From contig NZ_CALVHE010000012.1 in assembly GCF_944327235.1 (NCBI RefSeq), positions 1 through 44,156 on the forward strand: a DNA stretch of 44,156 nucleotides, given 5' to 3'. A model generated the notes under the pieces. It did no database searches and was not told the origin of the DNA. It was given only the letters and a program-made list of their open reading frames with translations. This DNA comes from an uncultured Desulfovibrio sp. GTDB lineage: Bacteria; Desulfobacterota; Desulfovibrionia; Desulfovibrionales; Desulfovibrionaceae. Made by a program: the position numbers and the translations under genes. Positions within the stretch are counted from its first letter, which is position 1. The number at the start of each line of letters is the position of its first letter. Shown here one piece after another: positions 24,630-33,852 of the stretch.

Positions 24630-24914
24630 ATGCCCAGATCGCTGAAAAAAGGGCCGTTCGTTGACGGCCATCTGATGAAGAAGGTCGAAACCGCCGTGGC
24701 CAACAATGACCGCCGCGTCGTCAAGACCTGGTCGCGCCGCTCGACCATCCTGCCCGAAATGGTGGGGCTGACCTTTGCGGTGCACAATGGCAAGAAGTTT
24801 GTGCCGGTGTTCGTGACCGAAAACATGGTGGGCCATAAGCTGGGCGAATTCTCGCCCACCCGTACCTTCCATGGTCATGCTGCCGACAAAAAGGCCAAGG
24901 CCGGCAAGAAGTAG
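24630..24914 (+). CDS. rpsS: 30S ribosomal protein S19
   Basis: 94 aa. Head protein contacting the A-site finger. Typical opening [18 protein letters not shown] and the family centre [17 protein letters not shown] are visible; a Lys-rich tail ends the protein. GGAG precedes the start. Confidence 0.98.
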   Translation: MPRSLKKGPFVDGHLMKKVETAVANNDRRVVKTWSRRSTILPEMVGLTFAVHNGKKFVPVFVTENMVGHKLGEFSPTRTFHGHAADKKAKAGKK

Positions 24915-24923
24915 GGTAGGGAT

Positions 24924-25262
24924 ATGGAATCGAAAGCTATCGCAAAGTTCCAGCGGGTGTCGCCCCGCAAGACCCGTCTTGTGGCCAAGAACGTGCAGGG
25001 CCGCGGTGTGGAAGAGGCGCTCAACATCCTGCGCTTCACCCCCAACAAGCCCGCTGGTGTGCTGCTCAACGTGCTGAAAAGCGCGCTGGCCAATGCCTCC
25101 CAGCTCGGCGGCGTGAATGTGGACGCCATGGTGGTCAAGGAAGTCATCGTGAACGAAGGCCCGACCTGGAAGCGCTTCATGCCCCGCGCTCAGGGCCGCG
25201 CCACCAAGATTCACAAGCGTACCAGTCACGTTACCGTCATACTCGCAGAAGGGCAGGAATAG
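24924..25262 (+). CDS. rplV: 50S ribosomal protein L22
   Basis: 112 aa. Its extended beta-hairpin narrows the exit tunnel with L4; the hairpin sequence KRFMPRAQGRATKIHKRTSH is at about 83-102. Changes in this loop are known to affect macrolide response; nothing unusual is seen here. Confidence 0.98.
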   Translation: MESKAIAKFQRVSPRKTRLVAKNVQGRGVEEALNILRFTPNKPAGVLLNVLKSALANASQLGGVNVDAMVVKEVIVNEGPTWKRFMPRAQGRATKIHKRTSHVTVILAEGQE

Positions 25263-25265
25263 GCT

Positions 25266-25907
25266 ATGGGTCAGAAAGTACATCCGTTTGGCTTCCGGCT
25301 TGGGTATAACAAGAACTGGCAGTCCCGCTGGTTCAGCAAGAAGGAATACCCTGCCTTTGTCTACGAGGACAGCAAGATTCGCGCCTTCGTCAAGAAGCTC
25401 CTTTACCATGCGGGCCTGGCGAAGATCGAGATCGAACGCGCCGGCGGCAAGGTGCGCCTGATTCTTTCCACCGCTCGTCCCGGCATCGTCATCGGCCGCA
25501 AGGGCGTGGAAATCGAAAAGCTGCGCAATGACCTGCGCCAGAAGTTCGGTCGCGAATTCTCGCTGGAAGTGAATGAAATCCGCCGTCCCGAGATCGAAGC
25601 CCAGCTGGTGGCCGAAAATATCGCCCAGCAGCTGGAGCGCCGCGTGGCCTTCCGTCGCGCCATGAAGCGCACGGTGACCATGGCCCGCAAATTCGGCGGC
25701 GAAGGCATCAAGGTGACCTGCGCCGGCCGTCTTGCCGGTGCGGAAATCGCCCGTACCGAATGGTACCGTGATGGCCGCGTGCCCTTGCAGACCCTGCGCG
25801 CCGACATCGACTACGGCTTTGCCGAAGCGCGCACCACCTATGGCATCATTGGCGTCAAGGTCTGGATCTACAAGGGTGAAATCCTTGACAAAGAGGTTGA
25901 TCAGTAA
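25266..25907 (+). CDS. rpsC: 30S ribosomal protein S3
   Basis: 213 aa. Forms the mRNA entry tunnel and part of the helicase activity of the ribosome. Type-2 KH domain with GxxG-like loop [11 protein letters not shown] at about 77-87, plus the C-terminal S3 domain. Its TAA overlaps the ATG of rplP by one base. Confidence 0.98.
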   Translation: MGQKVHPFGFRLGYNKNWQSRWFSKKEYPAFVYEDSKIRAFVKKLLYHAGLAKIEIERAGGKVRLILSTARPGIVIGRKGVEIEKLRNDLRQKFGREFSLEVNEIRRPEIEAQLVAENIAQQLERRVAFRRAMKRTVTMARKFGGEGIKVTCAGRLAGAEIARTEWYRDGRVPLQTLRADIDYGFAEARTTYGIIGVKVWIYKGEILDKEVDQ

Positions 25908-26320
25908 TGCTCGCGCCCAAGAAAGTAAAATTCCGTAAATGGCAGAAGGGCCGTCTGCGCGGCCTCGCCACCCGTGGCGCCACCATTGCCTTTGGCGATA
26001 TCGGCCTCAAGGCCGTGCAGCACGGCCAGCTCTCCAGCCAGCAGATCGAAGCCGCCCGTATTGCCATGATGCGTCACATCAAGCGTGGCGGCAAAGTGTG
26101 GATCCGCGTTTTCCCCGACCGTCCTGTGACCGCCAAGCCTCTGGAAACCCGTCAGGGTTCCGGTAAGGGTGCCCCGGTGGGCTGGTGCGCGCCGGTCAAG
26201 CCCGGCCGCGTCCTCTATGAAATCAAGGGCGTCAGCCTTGAGCTGGCCCGCGAGGCTCTGACCCGCGCCGCCCACAAACTGCCCGTGAAGACCATCATCG
26301 TGGTGAGGGAGGGGCTGTAA
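25907..26320 (+). CDS. rplP: 50S ribosomal protein L16
   Basis: 137 aa. Contacts tRNA at the A and P sites. Opening [19 protein letters not shown] and the conserved core [17 protein letters not shown] with [16 protein letters not shown] are intact, including the Arg whose equivalent (R81) is hydroxylated in E. coli. Overlaps both neighbours by one base, so coupled translation is expected. Confidence 0.98.
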   Translation: MLAPKKVKFRKWQKGRLRGLATRGATIAFGDIGLKAVQHGQLSSQQIEAARIAMMRHIKRGGKVWIRVFPDRPVTAKPLETRQGSGKGAPVGWCAPVKPGRVLYEIKGVSLELAREALTRAAHKLPVKTIIVVREGL

Positions 26321-26541
26321 TGGCTGCCAAGAAGACCGAAAAGAAGGCCACTGTGCTCAAGGCTGCCGATCTGCGCAAGCTGAGCGCCGAGGAACTGCGT
26401 TCCAAGCTGGCCGAAGAGCGCGAAGCCCTGATGACGGCTCGTTTCAAGCACGCCACCGCGCAGCTTGAGAAGACCTCCGAGCTCAAGGCTGCCCGCCGAC
26501 TGGTGGCGCGCATTTCCACCGTACTGAACGAAAAGGACTAG
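26320..26541 (+). CDS. rpmC: 50S ribosomal protein L29
   Basis: 73 aa, a few residues longer than E. coli L29 (63) by a Lys/Ala-rich N-terminal tail ([20 protein letters not shown]). Two-helix protein close to the tunnel exit near L23. Conserved stretch FKHATAQLEKTSELKAARR at about 47-65. Confidence 0.95.
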   Translation: MAAKKTEKKATVLKAADLRKLSAEELRSKLAEEREALMTARFKHATAQLEKTSELKAARRLVARISTVLNEKD

Positions 26542-26552
26542 AGGGCTGAACC

Positions 26553-26816
26553 ATGCAAGCTCTGGAAGATCGCAAGGGCAGAACGCTTACCGGCATCGTG
26601 GTCAGCGACAAGAACGACAAGACCATTGTCGTGCGCGTTGAGACGCTGGTGAAGCATCCTCTGCTCAAGAAGTATGTGAGGCGCCGCAAAAAGTTCACGG
26701 CTCATGACCCCATGAACGAATGCGGTATGGGTGACAAGGTCAAGATCGTGGAGTTCCGTCCCATGTCGCGCAACAAGCGCTGGCATCTGGTCTCCATCAT
26801 TGAAAAGGCTGTGTAA
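26553..26816 (+). CDS. rpsQ: 30S ribosomal protein S17
   Basis: 87 aa. Primary-binding 30S protein with OB fold; family pattern [17 protein letters not shown] at about 14-30 and the signature [18 protein letters not shown] at about 61-78. 11 bp after rpmC. Confidence 0.97.
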   Translation: MQALEDRKGRTLTGIVVSDKNDKTIVVRVETLVKHPLLKKYVRRRKKFTAHDPMNECGMGDKVKIVEFRPMSRNKRWHLVSIIEKAV

Positions 26817-26827
26817 GGGTAATCGCC

Positions 26828-27196
26828 ATGATCCAGGTAGAATCTACGCTTCAGGTTGCCGATAATTCCGGCGCCAAAAAGGTGGCCTGCATCAAGGTGC
26901 TCGGCGGTTCGCACCGTCGTTACGCTTCCGTGGGCGACATCATCGTTGTGTCCGTGAAGGAAGCCATGCCCCACAGCAAGGTCAAGAAAGGTGACGTGAT
27001 GAAGGCCGTCATCGTGCGTACCGCCAAGGAAGTGCGCCGCATGGATGGCAGCTACATCAAGTTTGACGGCAACGCCGCCGTGCTGCTCTCCAACCAGGGC
27101 GAGCCCGTGGGTACCCGTATCTTCGGACCCGTGGCCCGTGAGCTGCGTGCCGCCAACTTCATGAAGATCATTTCCCTTGCTCCGGAAGTGCTGTAG
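26828..27196 (+). CDS. rplN: 50S ribosomal protein L14
   Basis: 122 aa, invariant family length. Forms intersubunit bridge B8 and binds RsfS. Pattern [19 protein letters not shown] at the start and the L14 signature around residues 60-86 are intact. Confidence 0.98.
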   Translation: MIQVESTLQVADNSGAKKVACIKVLGGSHRRYASVGDIIVVSVKEAMPHSKVKKGDVMKAVIVRTAKEVRRMDGSYIKFDGNAAVLLSNQGEPVGTRIFGPVARELRAANFMKIISLAPEVL

Positions 27197-27205
27197 GAGA
27201 TGACT

Positions 27206-27538
27206 ATGAAAGCGTATCGCATCCGCAAGGACGACAAGGTGATGGTCATCACCGGCAAGGACAAGGGCAAGGTCGGCAAGGTGCTGAAGATCCTGCGCAA
27301 GAAGGATCGCGTGCTGGTGGAGAAGGTGAACATGGTCAAGCGCCATATGCGCCCCAACCCCTACGCGCAGCAGCCCGGCGGCATCGTGGAAAAGGAAATG
27401 CCCATCCACGTTTCCAATGTGATGGTGGTCTGCTCGGCGTGCGCCAAGCCTACCCGCGTGGGCTACAAGTACATTGAGTCCGAGGGCAAAACCAAGAAAG
27501 TGCGCTTCTGCAAAGAGTGCAACGAAGTCATGGAATAA
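27206..27538 (+). CDS. rplX: 50S ribosomal protein L24, zinc-ribbon type
   Basis: 110 aa. Assembly initiator at the tunnel exit. KOW motif near residues 11-30 and a C-terminal C4 zinc ribbon (C76, C79, C102, C105) that E. coli L24 lacks. Start 27206 is preferred over an ATG at 27200 because AGGAG lies six bases before the former and directly abuts the latter. Confidence 0.95.
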   Translation: MKAYRIRKDDKVMVITGKDKGKVGKVLKILRKKDRVLVEKVNMVKRHMRPNPYAQQPGGIVEKEMPIHVSNVMVVCSACAKPTRVGYKYIESEGKTKKVRFCKECNEVME

Positions 27539-27547
27539 GGTGATACG

Positions 27548-28087
27548 ATGACCCGCCTTGAAAAGATTTATCGGGAGAAGGTGATTCCGGTACTGCAGAA
27601 GGAGTTCAATTACAGCTCCCCCATGCAACTGCCCGGGATCCAGAAGATCTCTCTGAATATCGGTCTGGGCGCCGCCAGCCAGAACAACAAGCTGATGGAA
27701 GAAGCTGTGGCCGAACTGAGCGCCATCGCCGGTCAGAAGGCCGTGGTGACCCGTGCCAAGAAGTCCATCGCTTCCTTCAAGCTGCGCGAAGGTATGCCCA
27801 TCGGTGCTCGCGTCACCCTGCGCAAGGATCGCATGTGGGACTTCCTGGACAAGTTGATGAACTTTGCCCTGCCCCGCGTGCGCGACTTCCGCGGCATCCC
27901 GGATCGCGGCTTCGACGGTCGCGGCAACTTCACCCTCGGCATCAAGGAACACACCATCTTCCCCGAACTGGAAGTGGACCGTGTGGAAAATCCCAAGGGC
28001 ATGAACATCACCATCGTGACCACCGCCAGCACCGACAAGGAAGGCAAGTTCCTTCTTGATCAGCTGGGTATGCCCTTCCGCAAGTAG
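27548..28087 (+). CDS. rplE: 50S ribosomal protein L5
   Basis: 179 aa, the E. coli length. Binds 5S rRNA in the central protuberance and contacts P-site tRNA. Signature [19 protein letters not shown] at about 37-55 and the conserved [20 protein letters not shown]. Confidence 0.98.
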   Translation: MTRLEKIYREKVIPVLQKEFNYSSPMQLPGIQKISLNIGLGAASQNNKLMEEAVAELSAIAGQKAVVTRAKKSIASFKLREGMPIGARVTLRKDRMWDFLDKLMNFALPRVRDFRGIPDRGFDGRGNFTLGIKEHTIFPELEVDRVENPKGMNITIVTTASTDKEGKFLLDQLGMPFRK

Positions 28088-28096
28088 GAGTAAGCT

Positions 28097-28282
28097 ATGT
28101 CGCGCACCTCTCTTGAAGTCAAAGCTCGGCGCAAGGCCAAGTTCAGCTCTCGCGCCTACAATCGCTGCCCCATCTGCGGTCGTCCGCGCGCCTTCATGCG
28201 CCAGTTCGGCATCTGCCGTATCTGCTTCCGCAACATGGCCCTTCGTGGCGAGCTTCCCGGCGTTCGCAAGTCGAGCTGGTAA
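28097..28282 (+). CDS. rpsN: 30S ribosomal protein S14, zinc (C+) type
   Basis: 61 aa, the short type-Z form. Four Cys ligands C24, C27, C40, C43 hold zinc; the signature [22 protein letters not shown] is intact. It is followed not by rpsH directly but by a terminator-like hairpin 22 bp downstream. Confidence 0.97.
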   Translation: MSRTSLEVKARRKAKFSSRAYNRCPICGRPRAFMRQFGICRICFRNMALRGELPGVRKSSW

Positions 28283-28304
28283 GTCTCTCGCCCGTATCGA
28301 CGAC

Positions 28305-28335
28305 AAGGGGACGGACTCCGGTCCGTCCCCTTTTT
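28305..28335 (+). terminator. terminator-like hairpin inside the spc operon
   Basis: Stem AAGGGGACGGAC / GTCCGTCCCCTT (12 bp perfect, TCCG loop) followed by TTTTT counting the stem end. It lies 22 bp after rpsN and 131 bp before rpsH, a place where spc operons usually have almost no gap. Confidence 0.8.
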
Positions 28336-28361
28336 GCTGTGCTGGCCCCGGCGCTCAGGAC

Positions 28362-28390
28362 TTGCCTTTTCTGCATTCCTGGGGTAAAGA
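28362..28390 (+). promoter_or_regulatory. possible internal promoter upstream of rpsH
   Basis: TTGCCT and TAAAGA with a 17-bp spacer right after the internal terminator. It would restart transcription of rpsH onwards about 70 nt before the gene. Confidence 0.45.
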
Positions 28391-28401
28391 CTACAGATTC
28401 A

Positions 28402-28439
28402 CGTCGGGAAGTGCCGGTATAGGGCCGGTAACCCCGACG
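28402..28439 (+). promoter_or_regulatory. leader stem-loop upstream of rpsH
   Basis: CGTCGGG pairs with CCCGACG and encloses a second pairing CCGG/CCGG, forming a compact branched hairpin ending 26 bp before rpsH. In E. coli S8 autoregulates the spc operon from an mRNA site near rplE; a moved S8-binding site is one possible reading of this structure. Confidence 0.4.
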
Positions 28440-28465
28440 ATAAAACATGTAGTTAGGAGCTATCG

Positions 28466-28846
28466 ATGATGACAGATCCTATTGCGGATATGCTGACCCG
28501 TATCCGCAACGCACATTTGGCCCTGCACAAGGAAGTGAATGTGCCGCGCTCGAAGATGAAAGTGGCTCTGGCCGACATCCTCAAGCGGGAAGGTTACGTC
28601 GAAGACGTGGCCATGGATGAGCGGAACATCACCATCACCCTGAAGTACCTCAAGGGCAAGGCCGCCATTTCCGGCCTCAAGCGTGTGAGCACCCCCGGCC
28701 GTCGTGTGTACGTGGGCGCCCATCACATCCCCAAGGTGCAGAACGGCCTCGGCATTTGCATTCTGTCCACGTCCAGCGGCGTGCTGGACGGCATGACCGC
28801 TCACGAAAAGAAGGTGGGCGGCGAACTTCTGTGTGAAATCTGGTAG
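28466..28846 (+). CDS. rpsH: 30S ribosomal protein S8
   Basis: 126 aa. Binds 16S helix 21 and in enteric bacteria represses the spc operon. Opening TDPIADMLTRIRNAH and the C-terminal signature STSSGVLDGMTAHEKKVGGE intact. Two ATGs in tandem; the first has AGGAG six bases upstream and is taken as the start. Confidence 0.97.
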   Translation: MMTDPIADMLTRIRNAHLALHKEVNVPRSKMKVALADILKREGYVEDVAMDERNITITLKYLKGKAAISGLKRVSTPGRRVYVGAHHIPKVQNGLGICILSTSSGVLDGMTAHEKKVGGELLCEIW

Positions 28847-28856
28847 GCGGTGCACC

Positions 28857-29396
28857 ATGTCTCGTATTGGAAAACAGCCTATTGCCGTGCCTTCCGGCGT
28901 TGAAGTCAAGATCGGCACGGACGTTGTGGAAGTGAAGGGACCCAAGGGCACCATCAGCACGCCTATCTGCAGCCTGCTCAACTATGAACTGGCCGACGGG
29001 CATGTGGTCATCACCCGCCGTGAAGAGACCCGTCAGTGCCGTGCGCAGCACGGGCTGCGCCGCACGCTGCTGGCCAACTGCATCGAGGGCGTGACCAAGG
29101 GTTTTTCCAAGTCCCTGGAAGTCGTCGGCGTGGGTTACCGCGTTGCCGTCAAGGGAAATATGGTCGAGCTCTCCGTGGGCTATTCCCACCCCGTAATCAT
29201 TGAGCTGCCCGAAGGCATCAAGGCCAGCGCGGAAGGTCAGGTCCTTACGCTCACCGGCGTCAATAAGGAACTCGTGGGCGAAATGGCCGCCAAGATCCGC
29301 CGTATCCGCAAGCCTGAACCTTACAAGGGCAAGGGCATCAAGTATACCACCGAGACGATTCGCCGCAAGGTCGGCAAGTCGGGCGGCAAGAAGTAG
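28857..29396 (+). CDS. rplF: 50S ribosomal protein L6
   Basis: 179 aa. Binds 23S near the sarcin-ricin loop. Two L6 repeats; C-terminal signature PEPYKGKGIKY near 151-161. Start MSRIGKQPIAVP at 28857; an in-frame start at 28833 would extend into rpsH and lacks a ribosome site. Confidence 0.97.
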   Translation: MSRIGKQPIAVPSGVEVKIGTDVVEVKGPKGTISTPICSLLNYELADGHVVITRREETRQCRAQHGLRRTLLANCIEGVTKGFSKSLEVVGVGYRVAVKGNMVELSVGYSHPVIIELPEGIKASAEGQVLTLTGVNKELVGEMAAKIRRIRKPEPYKGKGIKYTTETIRRKVGKSGGKK

Positions 29397-29409
29397 GTAG
29401 GGGGCGCAC

Positions 29410-29769
29410 ATGAAACTTTCCAAGAATGAATCCCGTCAGCGCCGCAAGATCCGCATCCGCAAGAAGGTCAACGGTACGCCTGAACGTCCGCGTCTCGTGG
29501 TGTATCGTTCCAACATGCACATCTATGCGCAGATCGTGAACGACATCGAAGGCGCGACCCTTGTTTCCGCCTCCACCCTGCAGCTTGCCAAGACCGAAGC
29601 CGGCGTGCACTGCAATCTTGAAGGCGCCACCAAGGTCGGCAAGGAAATCGCCCGTCTGGCCAAGGAAAAGAATATCAGCCAGGTGGTGTTCGATCGCAAC
29701 GGTTACCTTTACCACGGCCGCGTGAAAGCCGTGGCAGACGGCGCGCGCGAAGGCGGCCTGGAGTTCTAA
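29410..29769 (+). CDS. rplR: 50S ribosomal protein L18
   Basis: 119 aa. 5S rRNA-binding protein of the central protuberance. Basic N-terminus ([19 protein letters not shown]) and the family pattern [18 protein letters not shown] at about 27-44. The protein ends in the usual aromatic (GGLEF). Confidence 0.98.
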   Translation: MKLSKNESRQRRKIRIRKKVNGTPERPRLVVYRSNMHIYAQIVNDIEGATLVSASTLQLAKTEAGVHCNLEGATKVGKEIARLAKEKNISQVVFDRNGYLYHGRVKAVADGAREGGLEF

Positions 29770-29770
29770 T

Positions 29771-30280
29771 ATGCGTGAAAATACCGAAACCCCGATGAAC
29801 GAACTGGGCGAAATCGAAAAGATCGTCGCCCTGAATCGCGTGGCCAAGGTCGTCAAGGGCGGTCGCCGTTTCAGCTTCAGCGCGCTTGTGGTCGTCGGTG
29901 ACGGCAAGGGCGGCGTGGGCTTTGGCCTGGGCAAGGCGCAGGAAGTGCCTGAGGCCCTGCGCAAGGCCACTGAACGCGCTCGCAAGAGCCGCGTGCAGAT
30001 CCCGCTGGTGGACGGCACTCTGCCGTACGAAGTGCTGGGCCGCTTCGGCGCTGGTCGCGTCATGCTCAAGCCGGCTTCCGAAGGTACGGGCATCATTGCC
30101 GGCGGTGCCGTGCGCGCCGTCATGGAAGCCGTGGGCGTGCGCGACGTGCTCGCCAAGGCCATCGGCACCAACAATCCCCACAACGTGCTGCGTGCGACCA
30201 TGCAGGGCCTCGTCTCCCTGCGGAGCGCTGACGAAGTCTCCGAGCTGCGCGGCAAGAAGCTGGAAGCCCCGAGGAAGTAG
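29771..30280 (+). CDS. rpsE: 30S ribosomal protein S5
   Basis: 169 aa. Shapes the mRNA entry and translational accuracy. S5 signature [23 protein letters not shown] at about 36-58 and the conserved helix [25 protein letters not shown]. Begins one base after the rplR stop. Confidence 0.97.
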   Translation: MRENTETPMNELGEIEKIVALNRVAKVVKGGRRFSFSALVVVGDGKGGVGFGLGKAQEVPEALRKATERARKSRVQIPLVDGTLPYEVLGRFGAGRVMLKPASEGTGIIAGGAVRAVMEAVGVRDVLAKAIGTNNPHNVLRATMQGLVSLRSADEVSELRGKKLEAPRK

Positions 30281-30282
30281 TC

Positions 30283-30459
30283 ATGGCGGAAATCAAGGTC
30301 AAACTCGTGCGTTCGCGCATCGGCAGCACCCCTGCGCAGCGCAAGCTGTTGGACTCCCTTGGCCTCAAGCGTCGCGAAAAGGTCAGGACGTTCCAGGACA
30401 CCCCGGCCATCCGGGGCATCATTGCCAAAGTTTCGCACCTGGTAGCCGTGGTCGAGTAG
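30283..30459 (+). CDS. rpmD: 50S ribosomal protein L30
   Basis: 58 aa, the E. coli size. Short bacterial L30 with pattern MAEIKVKLVRSRIGSTPAQR, LKRREKVRTFQDTPAIRG and hydrophobic end KVSHLVAVVE. It starts 2 bp after rpsE and fills the gap to rplO, completing the usual rpsE-rpmD-rplO order. Easily missed for its size. Confidence 0.96.
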   Translation: MAEIKVKLVRSRIGSTPAQRKLLDSLGLKRREKVRTFQDTPAIRGIIAKVSHLVAVVE

Positions 30460-30484
30460 TCACGGAACCGGAGGAGTATAGATC

Positions 30485-30949
30485 ATGCAGTTGCACAATC
30501 TCTTTCCCTTCCCGGAAGAGCGCAAAACCCGCCGTCGTGTGGGCCGTGGCGCCGGTTCCGGCCTTGGCTGCACCTCGGGCAAGGGCCACAAGGGCCAGAA
30601 TGCCCGCGCCGGCGGCGGTGTGCGTCCCGGCTTCGAAGGCGGTCAGATGCCCTTGCAGCGCCGTCTGCCCAAGCACGGCTTCAAGAACTTCCTGTTCAAG
30701 GTGACCTACGACGTCGTCAATCTTGACCGTCTGCTGGAAGCCTTTGCCGGCAGGGGCGCGATCACGCTTGACGACATCTACGCTCGCGGCCTCGCCCGCA
30801 TGGGTGCTCCTGTGAAGGTGCTCTCCCGCGGCGAAGTCAGCGTGGCCGTCAAGGTGCAGGCGCACAAGTTCAGCCAGGCTGCCGCGGAAAAGATCCGCAA
30901 CGCCGGCGGCGAAGTGATCGAACTGGAAGCGGCTTCCGCGAATAACTAA
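30485..30949 (+). CDS. rplO: 50S ribosomal protein L15
   Basis: 154 aa. Late-assembly protein with a long Gly/Arg-rich N-terminal tail (GRGAGSGLGCTSGKGHKGQ at about 19-37) and C-terminal globular domain. GGAG precedes the start. Followed by a perfect 11-bp hairpin and secY. Confidence 0.97.
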   Translation: MQLHNLFPFPEERKTRRRVGRGAGSGLGCTSGKGHKGQNARAGGGVRPGFEGGQMPLQRRLPKHGFKNFLFKVTYDVVNLDRLLEAFAGRGAITLDDIYARGLARMGAPVKVLSRGEVSVAVKVQAHKFSQAAAEKIRNAGGEVIELEAASANN

Positions 30950-30979
30950 GTAAACACGTCCGACCGCGAGTACGCGCCG

Positions 30980-31006
30980 CGCCATTGCCCGGAGAGGGCA
31001 ATGGCG
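30980..31006 (+). repeat. perfect 11-bp hairpin between rplO and secY
   Basis: CGCCATTGCCC pairs perfectly with GGGCAATGGCG across a GGAGA loop. No T-run follows, so it is not an ordinary terminator. It could adjust the secY message relative to the ribosomal genes by stability, processing or Rho action. Confidence 0.7.
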
Positions 31007-31046
31007 GGCGCATTCACACTCCGGGAGCAAAAAGAACGAGTATTGC

Positions 31047-32360
31047 ATGGCATCTGGAACCGTGAACAACATGGACGGGCAGCGTTCGCTCGTCAAACGT
31101 CTTGGCTGGACGTTCCTGCTTCTGTGTTGCTACCGCATCGGCGTTCACGTGCCGGTGCCGGGCGTGAACACCGAAGCCCTCAAGGCCTACATCGACAGTA
31201 TGCAGGGCACGCTTTTCGGCATGTTCGACATGTTTTCGGGCGGTGCGCTGTCCAACGTGTCGGTCTTTGCCCTTGGCGTCATGCCGTACATCTCGGCGTC
31301 GATCATCATGCAGCTCCTGCAGGTGGTCAGCCCTGACATCAAGCGTATGGCCAAGGAGGAAGGCCAGGCCGGACGGCGAAAGATCACGCAATATACCCGC
31401 TACCTCACGGTACTCATCACCCTCGTGCAGGGTTTGGGCATTTCCGTGGGGCTTGAGGCCATGCGCAGCCCGTCCGGCGCGTCCATCGTGTTGGATCCGG
31501 GCTGGCAGTTCCGCATGATGACGATGGTGACCTTCACGACCGGCTCCATGCTGGTGATGTGGTTTGGCGAACAGATCACGGAACGCGGCATCGGCAACGG
31601 TATCTCGCTCATCATCTTCTGCGGTATCGTCGTGGGCATCCCTCGCGGCATCATGCAGTCCGTCGAGCTGATCAGTTCGGGAAGCATGTCCATTTTCGTG
31701 GCGGTTTCCGTCCTGCTGCTCATGGCGGTCGTGCTGACGGCCATCGTCTTCATCGAGCGTGCGCAGCGGCGCATACCGGTGAGCTATGCCAAGCGCCAGA
31801 TCGGGCGCAAGATGTTCGGCGGACAGAACACACACTTGCCGTTGCGTTTGAACACGGCCGGGGTGATCCCGCCCATCTTCGCCTCGTCCCTGCTCCTGTT
31901 CCCGGCTACGGTCGGTCAGTTTGCCACCAATGAATACGTCAAGCGTGTCGCTGACTTCTTTGCGCCGCATACGATAATGTACAATGTCATCTATGTGGCC
32001 CTGATCTTCTTCTTCTGCTACTTCTACACGGCCATCATCTTCGATCCCAAGGACATGGCCGAGAACCTCAAGAAGAACGGCGGCTTCATCCCCGGCATTC
32101 GTCCCGGCGAGAAGACGCAGGAGTACATCGATACGGTCCTGTCCCGCCTCACCCTTTCGGGCGGCGTGTACATTTCCATCGTATCGGTTCTGCCCATGCT
32201 CATGTACAGCTGGTTCAACGTGCCGTTCTATTTCGGCGGCACGAGCCTGCTCATCCTTGTGGGTGTGGCGATGGACTTCATGAATCAGATCGAGTCGCAC
32301 GTGATTTCCACGCAATATCAGGGACTCATGAACAAGGCACGCAAGACCGGCAGGCTCTAG
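31047..32360 (+). CDS. secY: SecY, protein translocase channel
   Basis: Pore subunit of the Sec translocon. 437 aa with ten hydrophobic segments. First helix GWTFLLLCCYRIGVHVPVPG at about 19-38, plug region FDMFSGGALSNVSVFALGVMPYI next, and the ribosome/SecA-binding loop with GQNTHLPLRLNTAGVIPPIFA intact. No strong ribosome site precedes the ATG at 31047; a start at codon 9 (MDGQRSLV) is possible. Confidence 0.96.
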   Translation: MASGTVNNMDGQRSLVKRLGWTFLLLCCYRIGVHVPVPGVNTEALKAYIDSMQGTLFGMFDMFSGGALSNVSVFALGVMPYISASIIMQLLQVVSPDIKRMAKEEGQAGRRKITQYTRYLTVLITLVQGLGISVGLEAMRSPSGASIVLDPGWQFRMMTMVTFTTGSMLVMWFGEQITERGIGNGISLIIFCGIVVGIPRGIMQSVELISSGSMSIFVAVSVLLLMAVVLTAIVFIERAQRRIPVSYAKRQIGRKMFGGQNTHLPLRLNTAGVIPPIFASSLLLFPATVGQFATNEYVKRVADFFAPHTIMYNVIYVALIFFFCYFYTAIIFDPKDMAENLKKNGGFIPGIRPGEKTQEYIDTVLSRLTLSGGVYISIVSVLPMLMYSWFNVPFYFGGTSLLILVGVAMDFMNQIESHVISTQYQGLMNKARKTGRL

Positions 32361-32376
32361 GCCCAAGGATACGTAC

Positions 32377-33171
32377 ATGAAAAAATACCAGGGCGCATTT
32401 ATCAAGAATGACCGTGAAATCGCCTGCCTTCGGGAGGCGAACCGCATGGTTGCCAATATTCTTGACGCCATCGGGGACGCTGTGGTCCCCGGGGTGCCGA
32501 CCATGCGCTTTGAAGAGATCGCGCGCGATATGTGCGCGAGCTACAAGGTGAAACCGGCATTTCTCGGTTACTGCGGCTACCCCTATGCCACCTGCTGTTC
32601 CGTCAATGAGCAGGTTGTTCACGGTTTTCCTTCCCCGCGGCTGCTTGAGGAAGGCGATATTGTGAGCGTGGATATGGGTGTGGTGTATGAGGGGTTCGTG
32701 GGTGACGCCGCACGGACGTTCCCCGTAGGTCAGGTGAGCCCGGAAGCGCACCGTCTCATGCAGGTGACTGAAGAAAGTCTCTACGTCGGTATCGAGCAGG
32801 CCAGGGCAGGCAATGATGTCTATGCCATCGGCGCTGCCGTTCAGGCCTATGTGGAGGCAGCCGGTTTCAATGTCGTGCGTCGTTTCGTCGGCCACGGGGT
32901 CGGCGCCAAGATGCACGAAAAACCGGAAGTGCCCAACTTCAAGCCCGGGATGCGGGGACTTACCCTGCAGAACGGCATGGTGATCGCCATCGAACCCATG
33001 GTGACCATCGGCACATATGAAGTGGACATTCTGGAAGATAAATGGACTGCCGTGACGCGGGATGGCAAGTGGGCCGCTCACTTCGAGCACAGCGTCGCCA
33101 TAACCCATGACGGCCCGCGCATCCTGAGCATATCGGATCGCGGACTCAACCGGCAGACCATTGGTAGTTGA
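32377..33171 (+). CDS. map: methionine aminopeptidase, type I
   Basis: Removes the initiator Met from nascent chains. 264 aa, equal to E. coli Map. Conserved HGFPSPR (His79), metal ligands in VSVDMGVVYEGFVGDAART (two Asp), RFVGHGVGAKMHEKPEVPNF (His) and AIEPMV (Glu), with the last Glu in FEHSVAITHDG. 16 bp after secY. adk and infA, present here in many other bacteria, are absent. Confidence 0.97.
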   Translation: MKKYQGAFIKNDREIACLREANRMVANILDAIGDAVVPGVPTMRFEEIARDMCASYKVKPAFLGYCGYPYATCCSVNEQVVHGFPSPRLLEEGDIVSVDMGVVYEGFVGDAARTFPVGQVSPEAHRLMQVTEESLYVGIEQARAGNDVYAIGAAVQAYVEAAGFNVVRRFVGHGVGAKMHEKPEVPNFKPGMRGLTLQNGMVIAIEPMVTIGTYEVDILEDKWTAVTRDGKWAAHFEHSVAITHDGPRILSISDRGLNRQTIGS

Positions 33172-33318
33172 CAGTCGAACGAAAGATGGATAAAGGTTTC
33201 TGTTCCTGCCGCCCCAACCGGGGGAGGAGCAGCCCACTGGCCCGGATTTCTGGCCGGGATTGCGGCAAGTAAATTCGGGCATGCAAGGCAAGGCCTTGCC
33301 GCCAATTGGAGACGAGTT

Positions 33319-33432
33319 ATGAAAGTCAGACCTTCCGTCAAGAAAATATGCCCCAAGTGCAAAGTTATCCGGCGCAAGGGCGTTCTTCGAGTTATCTGCG
33401 AAAACCCCCGGCACAAGCAGCGCCAGGGCTAG
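33319..33432 (+). CDS. rpmJ: 50S ribosomal protein L36, zinc (C+) type
   Basis: 37 aa. Zinc ligands C11, C14, C27 and H32 are all present ([19 protein letters not shown]...). Starts at ATG 33319 after GGAG. A 147-bp gap after map holds a GGCAAGGCCTTGCC palindrome but no clear promoter. Begins the alpha-operon part of the cluster. Confidence 0.97.
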
Positions 33433-33446
33433 GCAGGAGACGTACT

Positions 33447-33815
33447 GTGGCGAGAATTGCAGGTGTTGATTTGCCGCGCGGCAAACGGGTGGACATTGCT
33501 CTCACCTATATTTATGGCATCGGCCGTACGACGGCCCTCAAGATCCTCGACACCACGGGTGTCAACTGGGAACGCAATATCGACGATCTTTCTGCCGATG
33601 AAGTGAACGAGATCCGTAAGGAACTCGAACAGAACTACAAGGTGGAAGGCGATCTCCGCCGTGAAGTTTCCAGCAATATCAAGCGTCTCATGGACATCGG
33701 CTGCTACCGCGGACTTCGTCATCGTCGCGGTCTGCCCGTGCACGGTCAGCGTACCCACACCAACGCCCGTACCCGCAAGGGGCCCCGTCGCGGCGCTGTG
33801 GGCAAGAAAAAGTAA
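33447..33815 (+). CDS. rpsM: 30S ribosomal protein S13
   Basis: 122 aa. Head protein bridging to L5. GTG start at 33447 with AGGAGA upstream, giving the standard opening (M)[13 protein letters not shown]; a longer open frame from 33306 spans rpmJ and is rejected. Signature [21 protein letters not shown] intact near 91-111. Confidence 0.97.
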   Translation: MARIAGVDLPRGKRVDIALTYIYGIGRTTALKILDTTGVNWERNIDDLSADEVNEIRKELEQNYKVEGDLRREVSSNIKRLMDIGCYRGLRHRRGLPVHGQRTHTNARTRKGPRRGAVGKKK

Positions 33816-33852
33816 CATTGATTCGCGCAAACGAGATTGAGGGATAGTAGTC

